DNA of 64,000 bases from Neelides folsomi (GCA_034687125.1 JAQGBZ010000092.1:62001-126000); one strand, 5' to 3'; numbered from the stretch's first letter, positions 1-12,654 are shown. Translations and numbers: made by a program. The notes: generated from the sequence alone by a model not told the origin.

Positions 1-204
1 CAATTTTATCCCGATGGCGTAAAAGATTAAACTTCTAATTGCGCCATTGTTGCTTTATCCCTGGTAAGACAATTATTCCTCTTGGTTCATGAGTTAATTC
101 TACATTGAGGAAATATTAAATATGTAAAATCGACAAATTTACATTTAAAAAAGTTGTTTAATTTTAATATTTACGGGTGGGTTTGGTTTAATTGTAGAAT
201 TAAA

Positions 205-3200
205 ATGACGACTGGGGAGTCGGAATCTCCTTCTCCAAATACGACTCAAGAGGAGACAACAGACTCTCAAACTCCAGCAACAATTTCAACCCTCATTCCG
301 CCAATAGTTAAACATGTCAGACCGAAGAAGCCAGAAACGAGGACGATTCAAGTGGCAAACATTGCTCCACAAGCGACGAGAGAACAAATGCAAACGCTTT
401 TTAGTTATGTTGGGAAAATCGACGAAATTCGGCTGTTTCCTTCAGTGTAATAATACAGTTTAATAATTCACTTATTTAACTTTTAAATATTATTCATTAT
501 TTGGTCATATTATAATTAATGATTAAAGGAAATTTAAAGAAATATTATTTTATCTTTCAGAGATTTGGGAATGACTGTAAATTCAAAAATATGTTTTGTA
601 AAATTTTATGATACATCGAGTGTTGGAGTATCTCAACACCTTACAAATACCGTTTTCATAGATCGAGCCTTAATTGTTATACCTTTTATGGAACGTAAGT
701 TTAAAATATATACAACCTATTTAGGAATAATTCAGGAATACGGGCGTAGAGATTTTTGACTTTTTCGAAGTATATTTTAGTCAATTAAACAGTGCTGATC
801 ACGAATATGAGGTCGGGTAGTAATGCAAAATTAAAATGACCTAACCTAACCTAAAATAAAATTAATGAATAATTAGTAAAGCGGAGCGGAAGCGGAGACA
901 TGTTTTATGCATACACTTTCGATTTCATCTCCTGGAATTCGAATGAAGGAAGGAAGTGCACGGTTTAGTTTTGTCGTGGATTTAACCGAAATTCATATTC
1001 CGAATTAATCAACTTTAATTTTCAATTAAATTATTTTTTATAATTTTGCAATCTCATTAGACTTCAGATTTGTGATCTCCATATGTTAGATTGTAAGAAA
1101 GTCATCAAGATTCAAGGAGGCTTGAATCTTGCCCTTATTTAATATGGCAAATTAATTTGTAAAAAATCCTAACTGTGTTTCTTGGATATTTAGCTGAGAT
1201 CCCTGAAGAAATCGTTGCACTTGAATTACTCAACAGTGGAAGTTTACTACCAGGCATCGCAGATCCCAAATTACCACAGCACGTATCTAGCCAAGTATGT
1301 AGTTAAATATTTCAATTATTGAAGTTAATAAATGTTTGTTTGTGATTGTTTGTAAATGATTTTCAGCTTGAAGGAATTCCACCGCACCAGATGGTAGCAA
1401 CTAACGATCCAAAACTATTGGAAAATAATTTACCTCCTTATCCCAACCTCAATCCAATGCACGACAAAAGAAAAATTGAAGAAATTAGGCGAACAGTCAT
1501 GATTGCCAATTTAGACTCTGGGGTAAAACATTACACCGAAAGTTGATCTTTGTGAACTTGTAAAATTATTATGAGCATTAGCCAAATCTTATTCCAATGT
1601 TTTTTTGGTGATTGTGTACAGGTCCCGTCCCAGGACATTGTGGATTACTTTAGCAATGTCGGGGAAGTGAAATACTTCCGACTTTGTACAAGAGACAACG
1701 ATCCACTCCATTATGCTCTCATTGAATTCACGGATCAACCTGCCGTTCTGGAAGCTCTTAAACTGAACGGGACGAAGCTTGGGTCGAAGATCATCAAGTA
1801 ATTGTTTCATTCTTTCCTTTGAGTCGCAAATAAGTTTAGATTTTGTAATCATTTAATCTTTTACCCTTCGGTCTCCATTGGAGAGGGTAAGTGGTCAGTT
1901 GAGGGCGTTTCAAATATATTTCTAGACTAGGGCTAGGAGTGTAATTAAAATAACGGGTTGGAACAGGAAGTTGAAGTGGGTCTCTGTTTTTTTGGTTTTT
2001 CTGTGGTTCAGTGTGGTTCTGTTGGAGCGATTGGATCGGACCGGACCCGGGGGCCTGTGGGAAAGATCCTCTGAATAGTTTTGGTAATTATCAAGTAGAG
2101 CATAGGGGATGAAGTTCGCTGGTCGAACTCAACCAACTCAAAACAACCATTTGGAACCATGTCAATGATGATGACGTGCCTTTTTGTTTGTTCTCTCTGT
2201 GTAAAGGCAGAAACTGAGAGCCGTCTCAACCAGTCAGTTGTGAAATGACGCGTAGATGGGCAACTCCGCCATGTACCTCTAGTAATCTTCAGATAGGGAA
2301 ACCGGGCACGATCTTCGACTGTCCTCCGCAAACCAATTCCCTCACGAGACTCACAATTATTTTTACTGCAGGGTTTATCACGCTACGCAGGCCATCATCA
2401 AACCGCAAGCGAAGACTAACGAGGCTGCCCAGAAGGAAATTGAAGATGCCATGTCACGCCAAGCTCAAACCATTCTCTCTCAAGGGCTAGATGGAAAATG
2501 TAAATTCATTGAAATTACAATATTAAATATTATTGGTCTCAGACCATCCTTCCGAGTTTACTAATAATGACATCATATTTGGCAGGGTCTGGGAAAGACA
2601 AAAGAAGGAGCAGAAGTCGATCTCGTAGACGATCTATTTCTCGAACTCGAGGAAGGCTTAGGAGCAGGTCGAGAAGCAGAAGTCGAAAGAGGTCTAGAAG
2701 TCGGAGGAGATCTTCATCAAGATCAAGGAGATCCAAACGATCCAGATCTCGTTCGAGGTAATTTGGTTTATTTAATTTTTTATTACTTTTATATCATCTC
2801 TCACTTTCTGTTATTTTTAGTAATGCATGCATCCTTAGTTTTATTCTTAGATTATGGTCAAGAATTTATAAAATGAAATTATATTTTTCAGGGATCATAA
2901 AAGGAGTCGAAGTAAAAGAGACAAAAGCAAAGGAAGGCATAGGAAATCAAGAAGCAGATCCAAATCTCACACCAAAATCAAACGCTCAAGGTCCAAATCG
3001 AGAAAAGGGGAGGAAAAGGACAAGAAGAGAGTCAAAAGAGATCGTGATAAGGATGAGAAGGATAAAGAGAAAGATAAAGAGAAGGACCGGGATCGGGATA
3101 AAGAGAGGGAAAAGGACCGAGATAAGGACAGGGGGAAAGAGAAGGAAAAGCGTAGTGACAAGGAACGAGATAGGGAAAAGCGTGACAAAGATAGGGACAA

Positions 3201-3345
3201 GGACAAGAGGGAAAAGGACCGAGATAAAGATAGGAAAGAACGAGAAAGGGACAAGGAAGAGAAGGAAGAGGAAAATGGAAAAGAGTCCAAAAGGAGTCGA
3301 GACAAAGAGAGAGATCGAGAGAAAAAGAAGGAAAAGAACAAATGA
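205..3345 (+). CDS. SREK1: SREK1-like splicing regulatory RRM/SR protein
   Basis: Nuclear RNA-binding protein of the SREK1 (SFRS12/SRrp86) family, which modulates SR-protein-dependent splice-site choice. Eight coding exons keep phase: 205-446, 561-694, 1194-1294, 1367-1522, 1622-1797, 2372-2499, 2586-2757, 2892-3345, giving 520 residues (human about 508). RRM1 is split over exons 1-2 (TIQVANIAP, then KICFVKFYD and NTVFIDRALIV). RRM2 is in exons 4-6 (RTVMIANLD, HYALIEFTD). A proline/leucine linker (SGSLLPG) separates them as in the family. Exons 7-8 encode an RS domain followed by a long charged RD/KE/RE tail ending at TGA 3343. The ATG at 205 is the first methionine compatible with the family N-terminus. 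The 573-bp intron 1798-2371 is the largest. The gene converges with NDUFA7, whose stop lies about 170 bp away. Domain order matches the vertebrate protein, so the identity is strong; exon edges are inferred. Confidence 0.93.
838..853. repeat. short CCTAA-type tract in SREK1 intron
   Basis: GACCTAACCTAACCTAAAAT contains three copies of the CCTAA telomere-type unit (complement TTAGG) with one extra A/C. Similar tracts occur near 30094, 30141 and 52755. Confidence 0.6.
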
Positions 3346-3516
3346 CCCAAATTATCTCAAAATTAATTTTCCTATTTAAAACTCTCGGGAATCTTAAATA
3401 ATCAAAAAAATAATCCGATTATTATATATCATTTTTTTAATTTATTGCTACAAGAAAATTAAAGATGACGAGTTATACACATCACATCTGCTAAGCGATA
3501 ATCTTTTGATATACTT

Positions 3517-4620
3517 TTAATCCCAGCTCCAGTATTTCCCAGGTGTTACGGCCTTCTTTTCACCTTCCGTTGCCCTAAAATTGAAAAGATGATTTTAGGT
3601 TACCAAATATTGGTATCCTTGCGCTAAATTATAATAATAGTTAAAATAGACACTCGTTAGTTTTCTGAAAATTCGATCTAAATCTTACAATGTCAAAGTT
3701 GTATAAATTGCAATATTATTTTTATGTAAAAATATAAAAAGTTTGAAATTTGAAATCTTAAATGTTATTATTTTTACTTGTTTTAATTTTATATGTAATG
3801 TAATATTTATATAGAGACATCTGTTCAGTTTTTATTAAATTATAAAATCTTTAGATATATTTCTTTACATGGGAGTCGTTGATGCAGCAACGAGTTGTTT
3901 ACGAGTTGATCCAATTGCCAAAAGTTCGGCAGGCTTCGACTCCCTTCTTCCATCCCGTACATAGTAATGATTAGCTGACAACTTGTGAGCAGGGCCACCT
4001 ATGTCAATTAAGTTTTCAATTAATTACTTAATATTTCATATCTTTTTTATCTAAAATGAGAATTTCTGTATCTGTCTAACACTTATGTATGACAATATTT
4101 TAATACGTCATTCAAATAATTAGGATTCTCAATAATTCATCACATGTGAGTAAAATGGTCAATGTAAACATGTTTATATTTAAATTGGAGATAAATCTAT
4201 CCATCATGGAAAAAAATGTTAAATAAAGTCAATACAAGCTTTTACATATTTAAATTTAAATTCATTTGGACATTCAACATAATTTGAGAATTCTCTATTG
4301 TTACCTGCCCAGAATAAAACAATTTACTAATAAATAATAATGTGTAATATCGATCATTAATTTTCTACCAGGAATATTCGGGGGCGGCTGGGTCCTTGAA
4401 GCAATCCAAGGAGCAAACCTCAACGATCCTTCTTTCATTGTATGCGTTCTCTGAGAAGGAAAATCAATGTATAATAAAATGAAATGAATTGATGTATAAT
4501 ATACATAATTGGCAAACAGTAAAATTAATGGAATAATTAAAAGTAATTTACCCCGAGAAGGAAGTTTCGAAACATTTGAAGAATAGGTGTGAGATTCCTT
4601 GGCTGGAATTTATCACCCAT
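3517..4620 (-). CDS. NDUFA7: NADH dehydrogenase (complex I) subunit NDUFA7 / B14.5a
   Basis: Accessory subunit of mitochondrial respiratory complex I on the matrix side. Four minus-strand coding exons keep phase: 4620-4552, 4450-4369, 3998-3869, 3574-3517, giving 112 residues (human 113). Family hallmarks are RTQPPPNIPGGPAHKLSANH followed by YYVRDGRRES in exons 2-3, and EKKAVTPGKYW near the C-terminus. The start at 4620 begins MGDKFQPRNLTPILQMF. An in-frame acceptor-like TAG just upstream (near 4634) leaves open a further 5' exon, but no extra coding is needed to match family length. All four exons are under 140 bp, so the gene is easily missed by ORF scanning. It is divergent from the LSM12-type gene (about 985 bp between start codons) and convergent with SREK1. 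The identity rests on clear, co-linear motif matches. Confidence 0.93.
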
Positions 4621-5605
4621 TTTCTCCAATTGCCTATTTAAAAAAAGAAATTAATTGGTTATACTTAATTTAAATACTTTTAAGATATTGTTGTTGCTAT
4701 TTGGCATTTTAAATAAATTGGAATAAATAATGAGTTAAAGCTGAGGAATTAATTACCTTTGAAATTTTATTAAATTATTTTTAAACAAATGGATCCATAC
4801 AATGAGCGGTGAATTGGGCAGTATTTATCTCGTAGTAAATCCTTTCTCAATAAACCCCATATAGCTTAAATTTTTTTTAACAATATTAACTTAATAGCAA
4901 TTATGGAATTAATTAAACAGAGCTAACGAAGCCTTCTAACTTTAAGTAACGTCAGGTCTTAATTCCTATTAAATTCGAAATCGAAACCCAGTTATGAAAA
5001 CGAATGAATAAATTATAAATATTAAATATCTCAAGTATCAAAATGTCAAAATCTCTAACTTTAATTGAGCTTTAACTATTTCAAACCCAATGGAATTGAT
5101 TAACAGACATGTAAATTGTCTTTAAATATTAACGACGGGTTAAAATCTTATATAACTGACCATATTCGTCAATGAACTCAAAAACGCGATCGGCGTCGCG
5201 TTTTAGAATAAAAATAAACACTGATTATCCCCTTGGCCCTCCTAATCAATCTCATTTTAAATCTAACTATAATGGAAATCTATCTATAAATCAATTGGTA
5301 ATTGATCAATCTGTGAGATATGTTGGATGGTTTAACTCTTTCCTTGGTGAATGGCGAAACTGTCCGAAACGGCATGGTTTGGAACTGTAAAAGACTATAC
5401 ATGATGTGAAACGCCATCGTTCAATAGAAACTAGCAAATGCCGATTCACGAGATGGGGTGATTCGATGTCTCGCCCTCAACGTCATAGCTTCGAGAGGCT
5501 TCGAACTTCGATGGCCTTCCTTGCACATTGAACTCCTCCTCGGTCGAAGCCCTCAGATCTGTCTCGGGTCATTTATTTCATCCAAAGTTTATCGAAGGCA
5601 TCGTG
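4621..5605. other. intergenic stretch between divergent NDUFA7 and LSM12-type genes
   Basis: Shared upstream region of two divergently transcribed genes. The first 700 bases are AT-rich and unremarkable. From about 5400 the base composition becomes less AT-rich and probably holds the 5' UTR of the LSM12-type gene. The 72-codon open frame at 5172-5390 has no recognisable motif and was not called. No repeat was recognised. Confidence 0.5.
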
Positions 5606-8438
5606 ATGTCCAGAAAGAACAGGAAAAAGGGAAAGAAAGACAAGGAAGGGGAAGATCAGGCCAGGCCTGAAAGACCAGACCTAGGCCAGACGAACTCTGA
5701 CCAAGGCCGGACGAAGACTGACCAACGCCAGACGAAGACTGACCCAAGCCAGACGAAGACTGCCCATAAGCCAGTCGAGGAACCCCCAACTATCTTCGAC
5801 GAGAAGGTTGAGTCAGAGCCAACCCCCAAACAACCAGATGAACCACGATTATCATTCGATAACACCATTCCAATAGAAGTGTCTATCCCATACGAGATAA
5901 TATTCCCTTCAGATGCAAATTATCAATTCGAAATCTCATTTCCACAATCAGTAACGATCGACGGACGAGGGACACCAGTGGATGAAAAATTCATAGCTCA
6001 AATGTTTGCCCAAGCTCAAGGTCAACCTGGTCAATCTCAATCCAATGCTGAAAAGAAAGCTCAAATCAGAGCCCAGGCAGATAACATGTTCGCCAGAATG
6101 CGAGCCAAATCCAAGGCTCAGATCGAAAAGATGCAAACTGATCAATCGGAAGCTCAAGCCCAACTTGGAGCTCAAGCTGGAGCCAAAGCTGCAGCTCTGT
6201 CCCATGCACAAGATATGTTCGAAAAGGCCCATGCTGATGCCCAAGCTAAGGTCAAGGAATGGTTTGAAAACCACGTCAAAACACAAGATGCGCAAGACCA
6301 AGCTCGGGCCCGAGAGATGTTTGAGGTCGAGAGCAAGACACGAGATATCTATGCAACGCTATCCAAATTACAAGTGAAAGAAAGCTTTGATCAGGAAGCC
6401 AAAGCTGAAGCCGACAAGTTGTTTGCAGCCCAATCGAAGGAAAAAGAAATGTTTGTTGCTCAAGCAGTTGCTGAAGAAAAGGGTAATTACGTTCTTTTAT
6501 TAATTTCCATATTCTACTTAATTGAATTATTAGATGAGACTTTTAATCAATTATTAGATGGCATCATATTGAGCGTCTTATGGTCTTATGCAAGTTTCAA
6601 ATTTGCATTGGAAAAATAATCAATTCATTTTTTGAACTATTGGAGTAAAAATTTTACTGTAAAATCAAAAAGATCATTTTTTCATGTTTTTAAATTGATT
6701 CCCTCCCTTAATTATATGTTGTTTAGTCAAATAAATTTTCGAATTTTTTTTGCTTCTCCATAAACACAATAAGACACTCAACTCAATATGATGCATTATA
6801 ATATTTATTTTACATTAATTTATTTTATATTTACAATCAATTATTTTCTGTTTAAAATGTATTTTGAATAACATATTTATTTATTTGACTGATTAGAGTA
6901 TCTTGCTCGTGGACGGCATCGCGGTAACGGTCGCAGTGGCGGAGAATCTACGCGAGGTTTCGCGGGCAGAGGCGCTCAAAATCCTCATTATCGAGAGAAT
7001 GATTCAGATGGTGGAAATAGGGGGGAAAGAAACTCTTGGACTTACAACAGACCTGGTGAACGCGAGGCTCAACCATCTTATGGGAACCATCACTCACGAG
7101 ATTTGACTCAGAATAAAGGACCCTTTCCGAGGAACTCTGGTGGGTTCAACTACTACGGCCAAGAACCACATCCACCTGACCAAGGTCAACTCTGCACTTG
7201 TGGGGATTTTGAAAAGGGACCTGGGAAACCTGGGAGTGGGAAGTGCGATTTTGCTGGTGGGAAAGACGTGCCCGGGCCGTCGGGTGATCAGGCCTATCAC
7301 CCATACTACAACTACGTGGACGCTGGAGACTCTTGGTTTTACGCGGATGAACGCGAGGCGAGGGGAGGAGATTCATATTTGAACTTTTCCTACCCTGAGG
7401 TCAATCAGACGAGGAAGGAAGTGAGTCAGATCGAGAAGCGTCCAAGTGGTCAGTTGGATCTTGAGCGACCCAAGGCTTCCATCTCCATGGCCGACGAGAA
7501 GAGTGGGGAATTGAGCCACAAGGGGTATTTTACTGTTGGCAGTCATATCAGCTGCCGATATCAAGGAGGCGAAGTGGAGGGAGAAGTCGCCGCTTTTCAC
7601 AATACCTCACGCCTTCTTGTCATTCGTAAGAAAAATTATTTTATATATTTATTGGGAAATTATCATTTGTTTAAGATTAAATTTGTTATCATAATTTAAA
7701 TTAGAGCCTTAACGGGGTTTGTGTGTTTATTTAGGTTCTACAGCCACCAATGGCAAGCCTTCCGCTAATGACATTTATGTCATCAATGCCGATTGCGTCG
7801 AAAAACTCAGGATTCATGGACCCACGAACACGGACAATTTGAAGCCGATTGATTTTCACAAAGTAAAATTTATTTACATATCAATATTCAATCAATCAAT
7901 CTTAAAGGCCATTTGATTTATTTAATTATTCATATTTTGTTCAAATAATGTCTTTAAAGTAAATTCCTCATTTGATCCTTTTAATTTTAGCTGGATAAAA
8001 GACGTCAAAAAACTATTGGACTGAAAAAGGCAAGAATCCGGGCTCTATCAGCTGACGTTGCTCCCGAGGGAAGGAAATTGTTCCTTGCTATTACCAAAAC
8101 GTAAAATTTAAATATTTAATTTATTTCTAATTTATATGATCAATTAACTAAATAAATCGTATTTATACTTATAAGTATGTATAATAGCAATATTAATGTA
8201 TATTATTATTCAAACCTTAATCTAAATATTTTTCATAATTGTGAATTGCTAAATTTCAATTTTATTTTCTAGTATTGACGAGGTGGCTTGGGAAGGTGAA
8301 AACATCGTTGTTCTCAACGAAGTGAAGATTTCTCCTCCGTACAAAGTCGAGGACGTTGAAGGAGACAAGGAGGCCTCCGTCGTTCATGTGAAGAAGATTG
8401 TGGACAAGCACTGGAAGGAAAATCCCACGACCAACTAA
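5606..8438 (+). CDS. LSM12: LSM12 homologue with a long N-terminal low-complexity/RGG extension
   Basis: LSM12 proteins bind RNA through an Lsm fold and associate with ataxin-2/poly(A)-binding complexes; a C-terminal AD domain follows. Five exons keep phase: 5606-6482, 6897-7625, 7735-7862, 7991-8100, 8273-8438, giving 669 residues. The last ~170 residues are a complete LSM12: FTVGSHISCRY, GEVEGEVAAF, GKPSANDIYVINADCV, then the AD domain (APEGRKLFLAITKTI, NIVVLNEVKISPPYKVE). Human LSM12 has only 195 residues. Here about 500 residues precede it: a Lys-rich start (MSRKNRKKGKK), tandem Q-T-K-T-D motifs near residues 30-60, a long Ala/Gln-rich predicted helix (about 140-290), then an RGG and Gly/Tyr region (RGRHRGNGRSGG). 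An in-frame ATG at 7487 (MADEKSGELSHKGYFTVG) would give a conventional 180-residue LSM12. A second promoter or mis-joined neighbours remain possible. A poly(A) signal AATAAA lies at 8507. Confidence 0.85.
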
Positions 8439-10578
8439 AATCCCTCATCCTTCTTAAAATTAAATTTATAATTAACATTCAAAATCTAAATTGATTAGTT
8501 TCTTTTAATAAACCTAGAATTGATATAGATTGTAACATTGTTGTCTCCTCATCCGAACTGAAATAGTTTTATTTGAAGGGTAGCTGTTTGATCTTTTTAT
8601 ATATTCAATCACGAACATGCCCATTTCATTCCTCCAATATCTGCTGATGAGGGTTCCAAAGTAAGACAAAGTATTCTGTTTCACTCATTCCTAATTAAGA
8701 TTCCACTTCATTGAGAGACCCCAAAGTAGGATTGATTTATTCATCACGTGCCTTCAATTGTTATTAGCAATACGGTTGCCTAATCGTGAGTTTTGATACG
8801 ATCATTTGTAAGATTAAGAAGTACATATATAAAAAGTGAGTTCGTAATATAAAATATACATATAGGAATGGATGGTCAAAAAGGTGTGCATGCGTTTATT
8901 GAGTCCATTTCGGCACTTGGTAATATCTGTGAGAATCCTCATTTGAATGTAGGGCATTTTATAATTTAATTGTTTTCTTGCTCGTGTGAGTCCGACAGAG
9001 ATTGAAGATAGTCATTTATTATGAAATTTAGCTTGTAATTGAGAAATTTGGTTTCCCTTTGATATATTCGTCGTGCAGCGAAGGGGCGGGCACATGTTGT
9101 CTCATCAAATGACCGTCAAATTCCTTCAATTCATTTAGTTCAACATTAAGGCTTAATGCTAGTAAATAGCAATGGGAGCGAATATTGTATTCTTCTACAT
9201 ACTTGGTGTAGTCGAGGTGGTCATTCGTGTATTATTGCTTTATGGTTTAATTAGAATTTAAGCGAGTTTGTAATGCTATCCTCTTTGTAATCCTCGTATT
9301 TTTAATAGTTGGTCCAATTTCGCGGAGTTGGGACCGAAAACAATTGTGGAATTTTACGTGTGAATTTGGGAAAATGAAGGCTTGGAACGTGTGAATCATT
9401 TTCTCATGTCGGATTGCCTTCATTCTTCCACCAATTTTAATATTTACCCAGTTCATCACAAATGACCGGCTTTCTTTACCACTTTTTGTGCCTTTGAATG
9501 TACAACTGACTTTTAGACTTGATCCCGTTGTAGTTCATTACATCGCCTGTAGCATTTAGCTTACAAAAACTAAATTCACTTTTTATACAATTTCCAGTAA
9601 TGTTTGCTAAGAAATTATCGTTTTAAAATTTAGTTCGATAAGAGAACTAATGCAATTGTAATCAAATTGGCTATTTAGGATTTTAATTATGATTTCATTG
9701 CAAAATCTTTTCTATTTGATTGTTTGTAATTATCAGATTGAATATCCAACCAAATGGTTTTATTCCATTTTTTTTTAGAAATTTTCATTTGCTGGAGAAT
9801 ATTTAAAACATTTTACTATATTCATTGGGTAAATTTGACTTTAATCCAATTTCAATTCTTTGTAAGCTTCTTAATAAAAGGTGGAATTTTAAACCTATTA
9901 ATGTTTTAATTCTTTATTCTTCTCCATACATGTTGAATTGGTAAATTACTCAACGACACGTAACACCAAGCCCCTATATTAAATGAATTCCTTCACTAAA
10001 ACAATTGTTGCAATAAATAGTGCTAATCTTGATTGTGCCCGTCTTTTAATCTTCATATTACGCTTTACTAGACACCAAGTCATTAGAACTTTAATGCTCT
10101 TTATTTCCTCACAAAAGACAATTTTGCCAAATTACTAATCCACACATTGAATCTCACTAGTTTGAAATGACTTTAAGTTGCGTAACTTCCTAGTGCCTCA
10201 TAGCAAAATGACCTTTACGCATTATTAACAATTGTTCAATTACGAGTGTAATTTATTTAGGTATTTATCATTTCCAACATAGTTTGAACAAATGAGCTTA
10301 GGAATTAAATGAAATGCGTGTGGTGGGGGTGATGAAAGAAACCTCACAACTTTTTTTGTCAATGGGCCTTTAGTCGAATGAGAATGGCGGAGTGTGAGAT
10401 TTGGAAATAAATAGATGAATCATGCGGTTTGGGTCGATCAACTGAAAAAGAGCGGATACATGGATGTGAAGTACGTTTTGGCATCAATTGGGCTTTTTAA
10501 AGGAAGTTGTTCGGAACTGGAAAATTGACATTTTTCACATCTCATTCATTCAATTCTTGAACCATTGAAATGTCCAAC
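8439..10578. other. gene-free interval between LSM12-type gene and PGAP1 fragment
   Basis: AT-rich sequence of about 2.1 kb. It begins with the LSM12 3' UTR. I looked on the minus strand for the missing 3' exons of PGAP1 and recognised none. No tRNA, long repeat or convincing open frame was found. Confidence 0.5.
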
Positions 10579-10580
10579 TA

Positions 10581-11007
10581 CCGTTATTGATCGATTAAGA
10601 GCCTGGGCTCTTATTAAAAAATTAGGTTTCATGGGGGGGGGGCTCTTATTCGAGCAGAGGCTCTTATTAAATAATTTAGAAAATATTGTTCATTTATATA
10701 AATTTATTTCGTCAAATTACAACAATATTATTCTTCATCGCTGCTAGAGCCTTCATTTATAACATCAAGTTTATATGAAATTGAATATTGCTTCTTTAAT
10801 GACATTTTAATTGTTTAAATATTGGAAATAAACAATAAATTTAAATCGACATGTAATATTGACTTTTGACAGAACGCTATTATGTGCGCGGGATAGGGGG
10901 CTCTTAATAGAGCCTAGGCTCTTATTAAAAAATAGGTTTCGAGGGGGGGGGCTCTTATTCGAGCAGGGCTATTATTCGAACAGAGGCTCTTATTCGAACA
11001 ATAACGG
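10581..11007. mobile_element. Tc1/mariner-like MITE with TA target duplication
   Basis: A 427-bp element flanked by TA on both sides (10579-10580 and 11008-11009). The terminal inverted repeat is about 23 bp: CCGTTATTGATCGATTAAGA on the left against CCGTTATTGTTCGAATAAGA read inward from the right. Each end continues into an internal repeat of G-tracts and CTCTTATT motifs (10601-10670, 10907-10998). No transposase frame is present, so it is non-autonomous. Superfamily assignment rests only on the TA duplication. Confidence 0.8.
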
Positions 11008-11086
11008 TATAATATAAAAAGCCAACCAACCAAAAAATAAATATCGAAATGTTTGTAACATTGAATGTTAAATTATATTAACTTAC

Positions 11087-12267
11087 GATGTTATGGATCA
11101 TATTGAAATGCCATCGAGTGACTTTGGGTGGTACAATGAGATCCCGATCCCCACCGGCAATGCTCACCAAACTTGGCATATTCTCTGAGGTCAGAGCCTC
11201 CCATTTCTTCCAAGTGTAATAGTAAAAGAGGTCAATTTCAGGGTCAGTTTGGATAATTGGGTAAAGATGCGGAGTGGCAAAAGTCATAATCATGTCCAAC
11301 TTGGAGGAACCTTCTTCACTTACAATTGACCGAGCTATGATGCCGCCCTTAAATTTAAAAATAAATAAAATTAGATTTACATTAAATTGAAAATTATACA
11401 GTTTAAAATGATACTGTCCATTTTAAATAACCGTTATTTAAAAGTAATTACAACTTACAGCGTTATTAGAAATTTTTGAAATTTAGAAATTTACCATTGA
11501 ATGAGAAATAATGACCACTTTATGGAAATCCTCATATAAACTTTGGATCTTATCAATTGCAGCTATAGTGTATTCTCGTTGTCTTTCAAGAACGTAGCCA
11601 TACACTCCTGACAATTCCTCATTGAAGTCAATAGAGAAAAAATCAAAGTGGAAGGGAGTTCCACTGTCGAGCCATTTTCGAAGAGAGACAGATGCAACGG
11701 ACCGAACTTTAAAAGTTAATTATTTTAATGAAAAAATGTTTAATTATTAATAATTTTCAAACAGTAAAATGGATGTTATTTAAGTTACAAATACCTTGCT
11801 TGTAAGATCCGGCCGTTCCGGGTATGAATAAAACGGGTATTCCAGAAAATGAAAGCTCACGAGCAGCTTGGATATGTTTACCCTCTGCGTAGACATAAAG
11901 TCCGTACATTGGGTACTTTGAATCCATTTCATTATTGATGCTCAATTTCTAAGAAAAAATATAATATTCGAAATAAAATTAATACTGAAAAAATTGCTTT
12001 CAATTTATTAATCATTCATTTAATATGATAAAAATTGAGTAATTAAAAAATAAAATGGGGATTGAAATGACTTACAATGTATTGTGGGAATTCAAACATG
12101 TAGGTCATTTGGCATTTATTCTCTTCGACATTCTTTAAAAAATCATAAGAACCGAGAAAGAAAACTCCAAAGACTCCCATGCTGACGACGAGGACGAAGA
12201 GATTGAGGAGACGACGGAGAGCTTCTTCGCCCATTCTTGATTTCAATTTCTTTTGACCACTCAACAA
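11087..12267 (-). CDS. PGAP1: GPI inositol-deacylase PGAP1, 5' part only (3' exons not found)
   Basis: PGAP1 is an ER membrane lipase that removes the inositol acyl chain from GPI anchors. Four minus-strand exons keep phase: 12267-12076, 11948-11795, 11706-11495, 11347-11087 (273 codons). Visible features are an N-terminal membrane anchor (LLNLFVLVVSMGVFGVFFLG, residues about 19-38), YGLYVYAEGKH, PVLFIPGTAGSYKQVRS, the nucleophile elbow ISHSMGGIIARS with the catalytic Ser near residue 185, ATPHLYPI, and the Asp-containing GGDRDLIV. The last recognised exon ends at a good donor (GTAAGT), yet no downstream exon is recognisable in the 2.6 kb before LSM12, whereas the human protein is about 922 residues. 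A MITE ends 79 bp beyond the donor. All four exons are open with intact splice sites, so this is either a recently truncated gene or one whose remaining exons are too divergent to see. Confidence 0.82.
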
Positions 12268-12654
12268 TTAGTTTCAATCTGACCTGATCGCCTCCTTGGA
12301 ATACTATTCAGGACTTTATTGAAATTTTATGAAATTATTTAATTGGATCTAATTTCATGTCGGTTTATTTAGTTAAATAATGAGTGAAAAATTGGGGAAT
12401 TTCCTTCAATCAATTTCCTAAAATTAACACTTTGACTTCCCTCGAGATATATGAAATAACCAGCGTTTAGTCAAATGTAATAATCTCAATTGAGAATCGT
12501 TTCCAATTCCCATAAAGCCAGAAACTCATAATGAAAGATATGATAAAAAAGTTATATATTTACAAGTCAAATTTTATTTTTTATTTGCATTAATTGTGCT
12601 TATATTTTAAATACTAGATTAGTTTTTTTGTCTTTTATATTAATAAAAGTTCTT

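Noticed and set aside
2967-3350. 127-codon Ser/Leu-rich minus-strand frame
   Set aside because: It is the antisense of the RS/RD-repeat exon of SREK1; low-complexity codons keep the opposite frame open.
5589-6301. Minus-strand frames at 5589-5789, 5656-5868 and 5948-6301
   Set aside because: Antisense shadows of the repetitive LSM12-type exon 1, with no independent start, splice or family evidence.
6483-6619. Read-through of exon 1 of the LSM12-type gene into TAA near 6617
   Set aside because: The extension is hydrophobic and AT-rich like an intron, and a donor at 6483 joins in phase to 6897. Kept only as a possible retained-intron form.
10640-10980. Repeated G-tract/CTCTTATT units considered as a CRISPR-like or satellite array
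   Set aside because: There are only two inverted-related blocks, explained by the terminal and subterminal repeats of one MITE.
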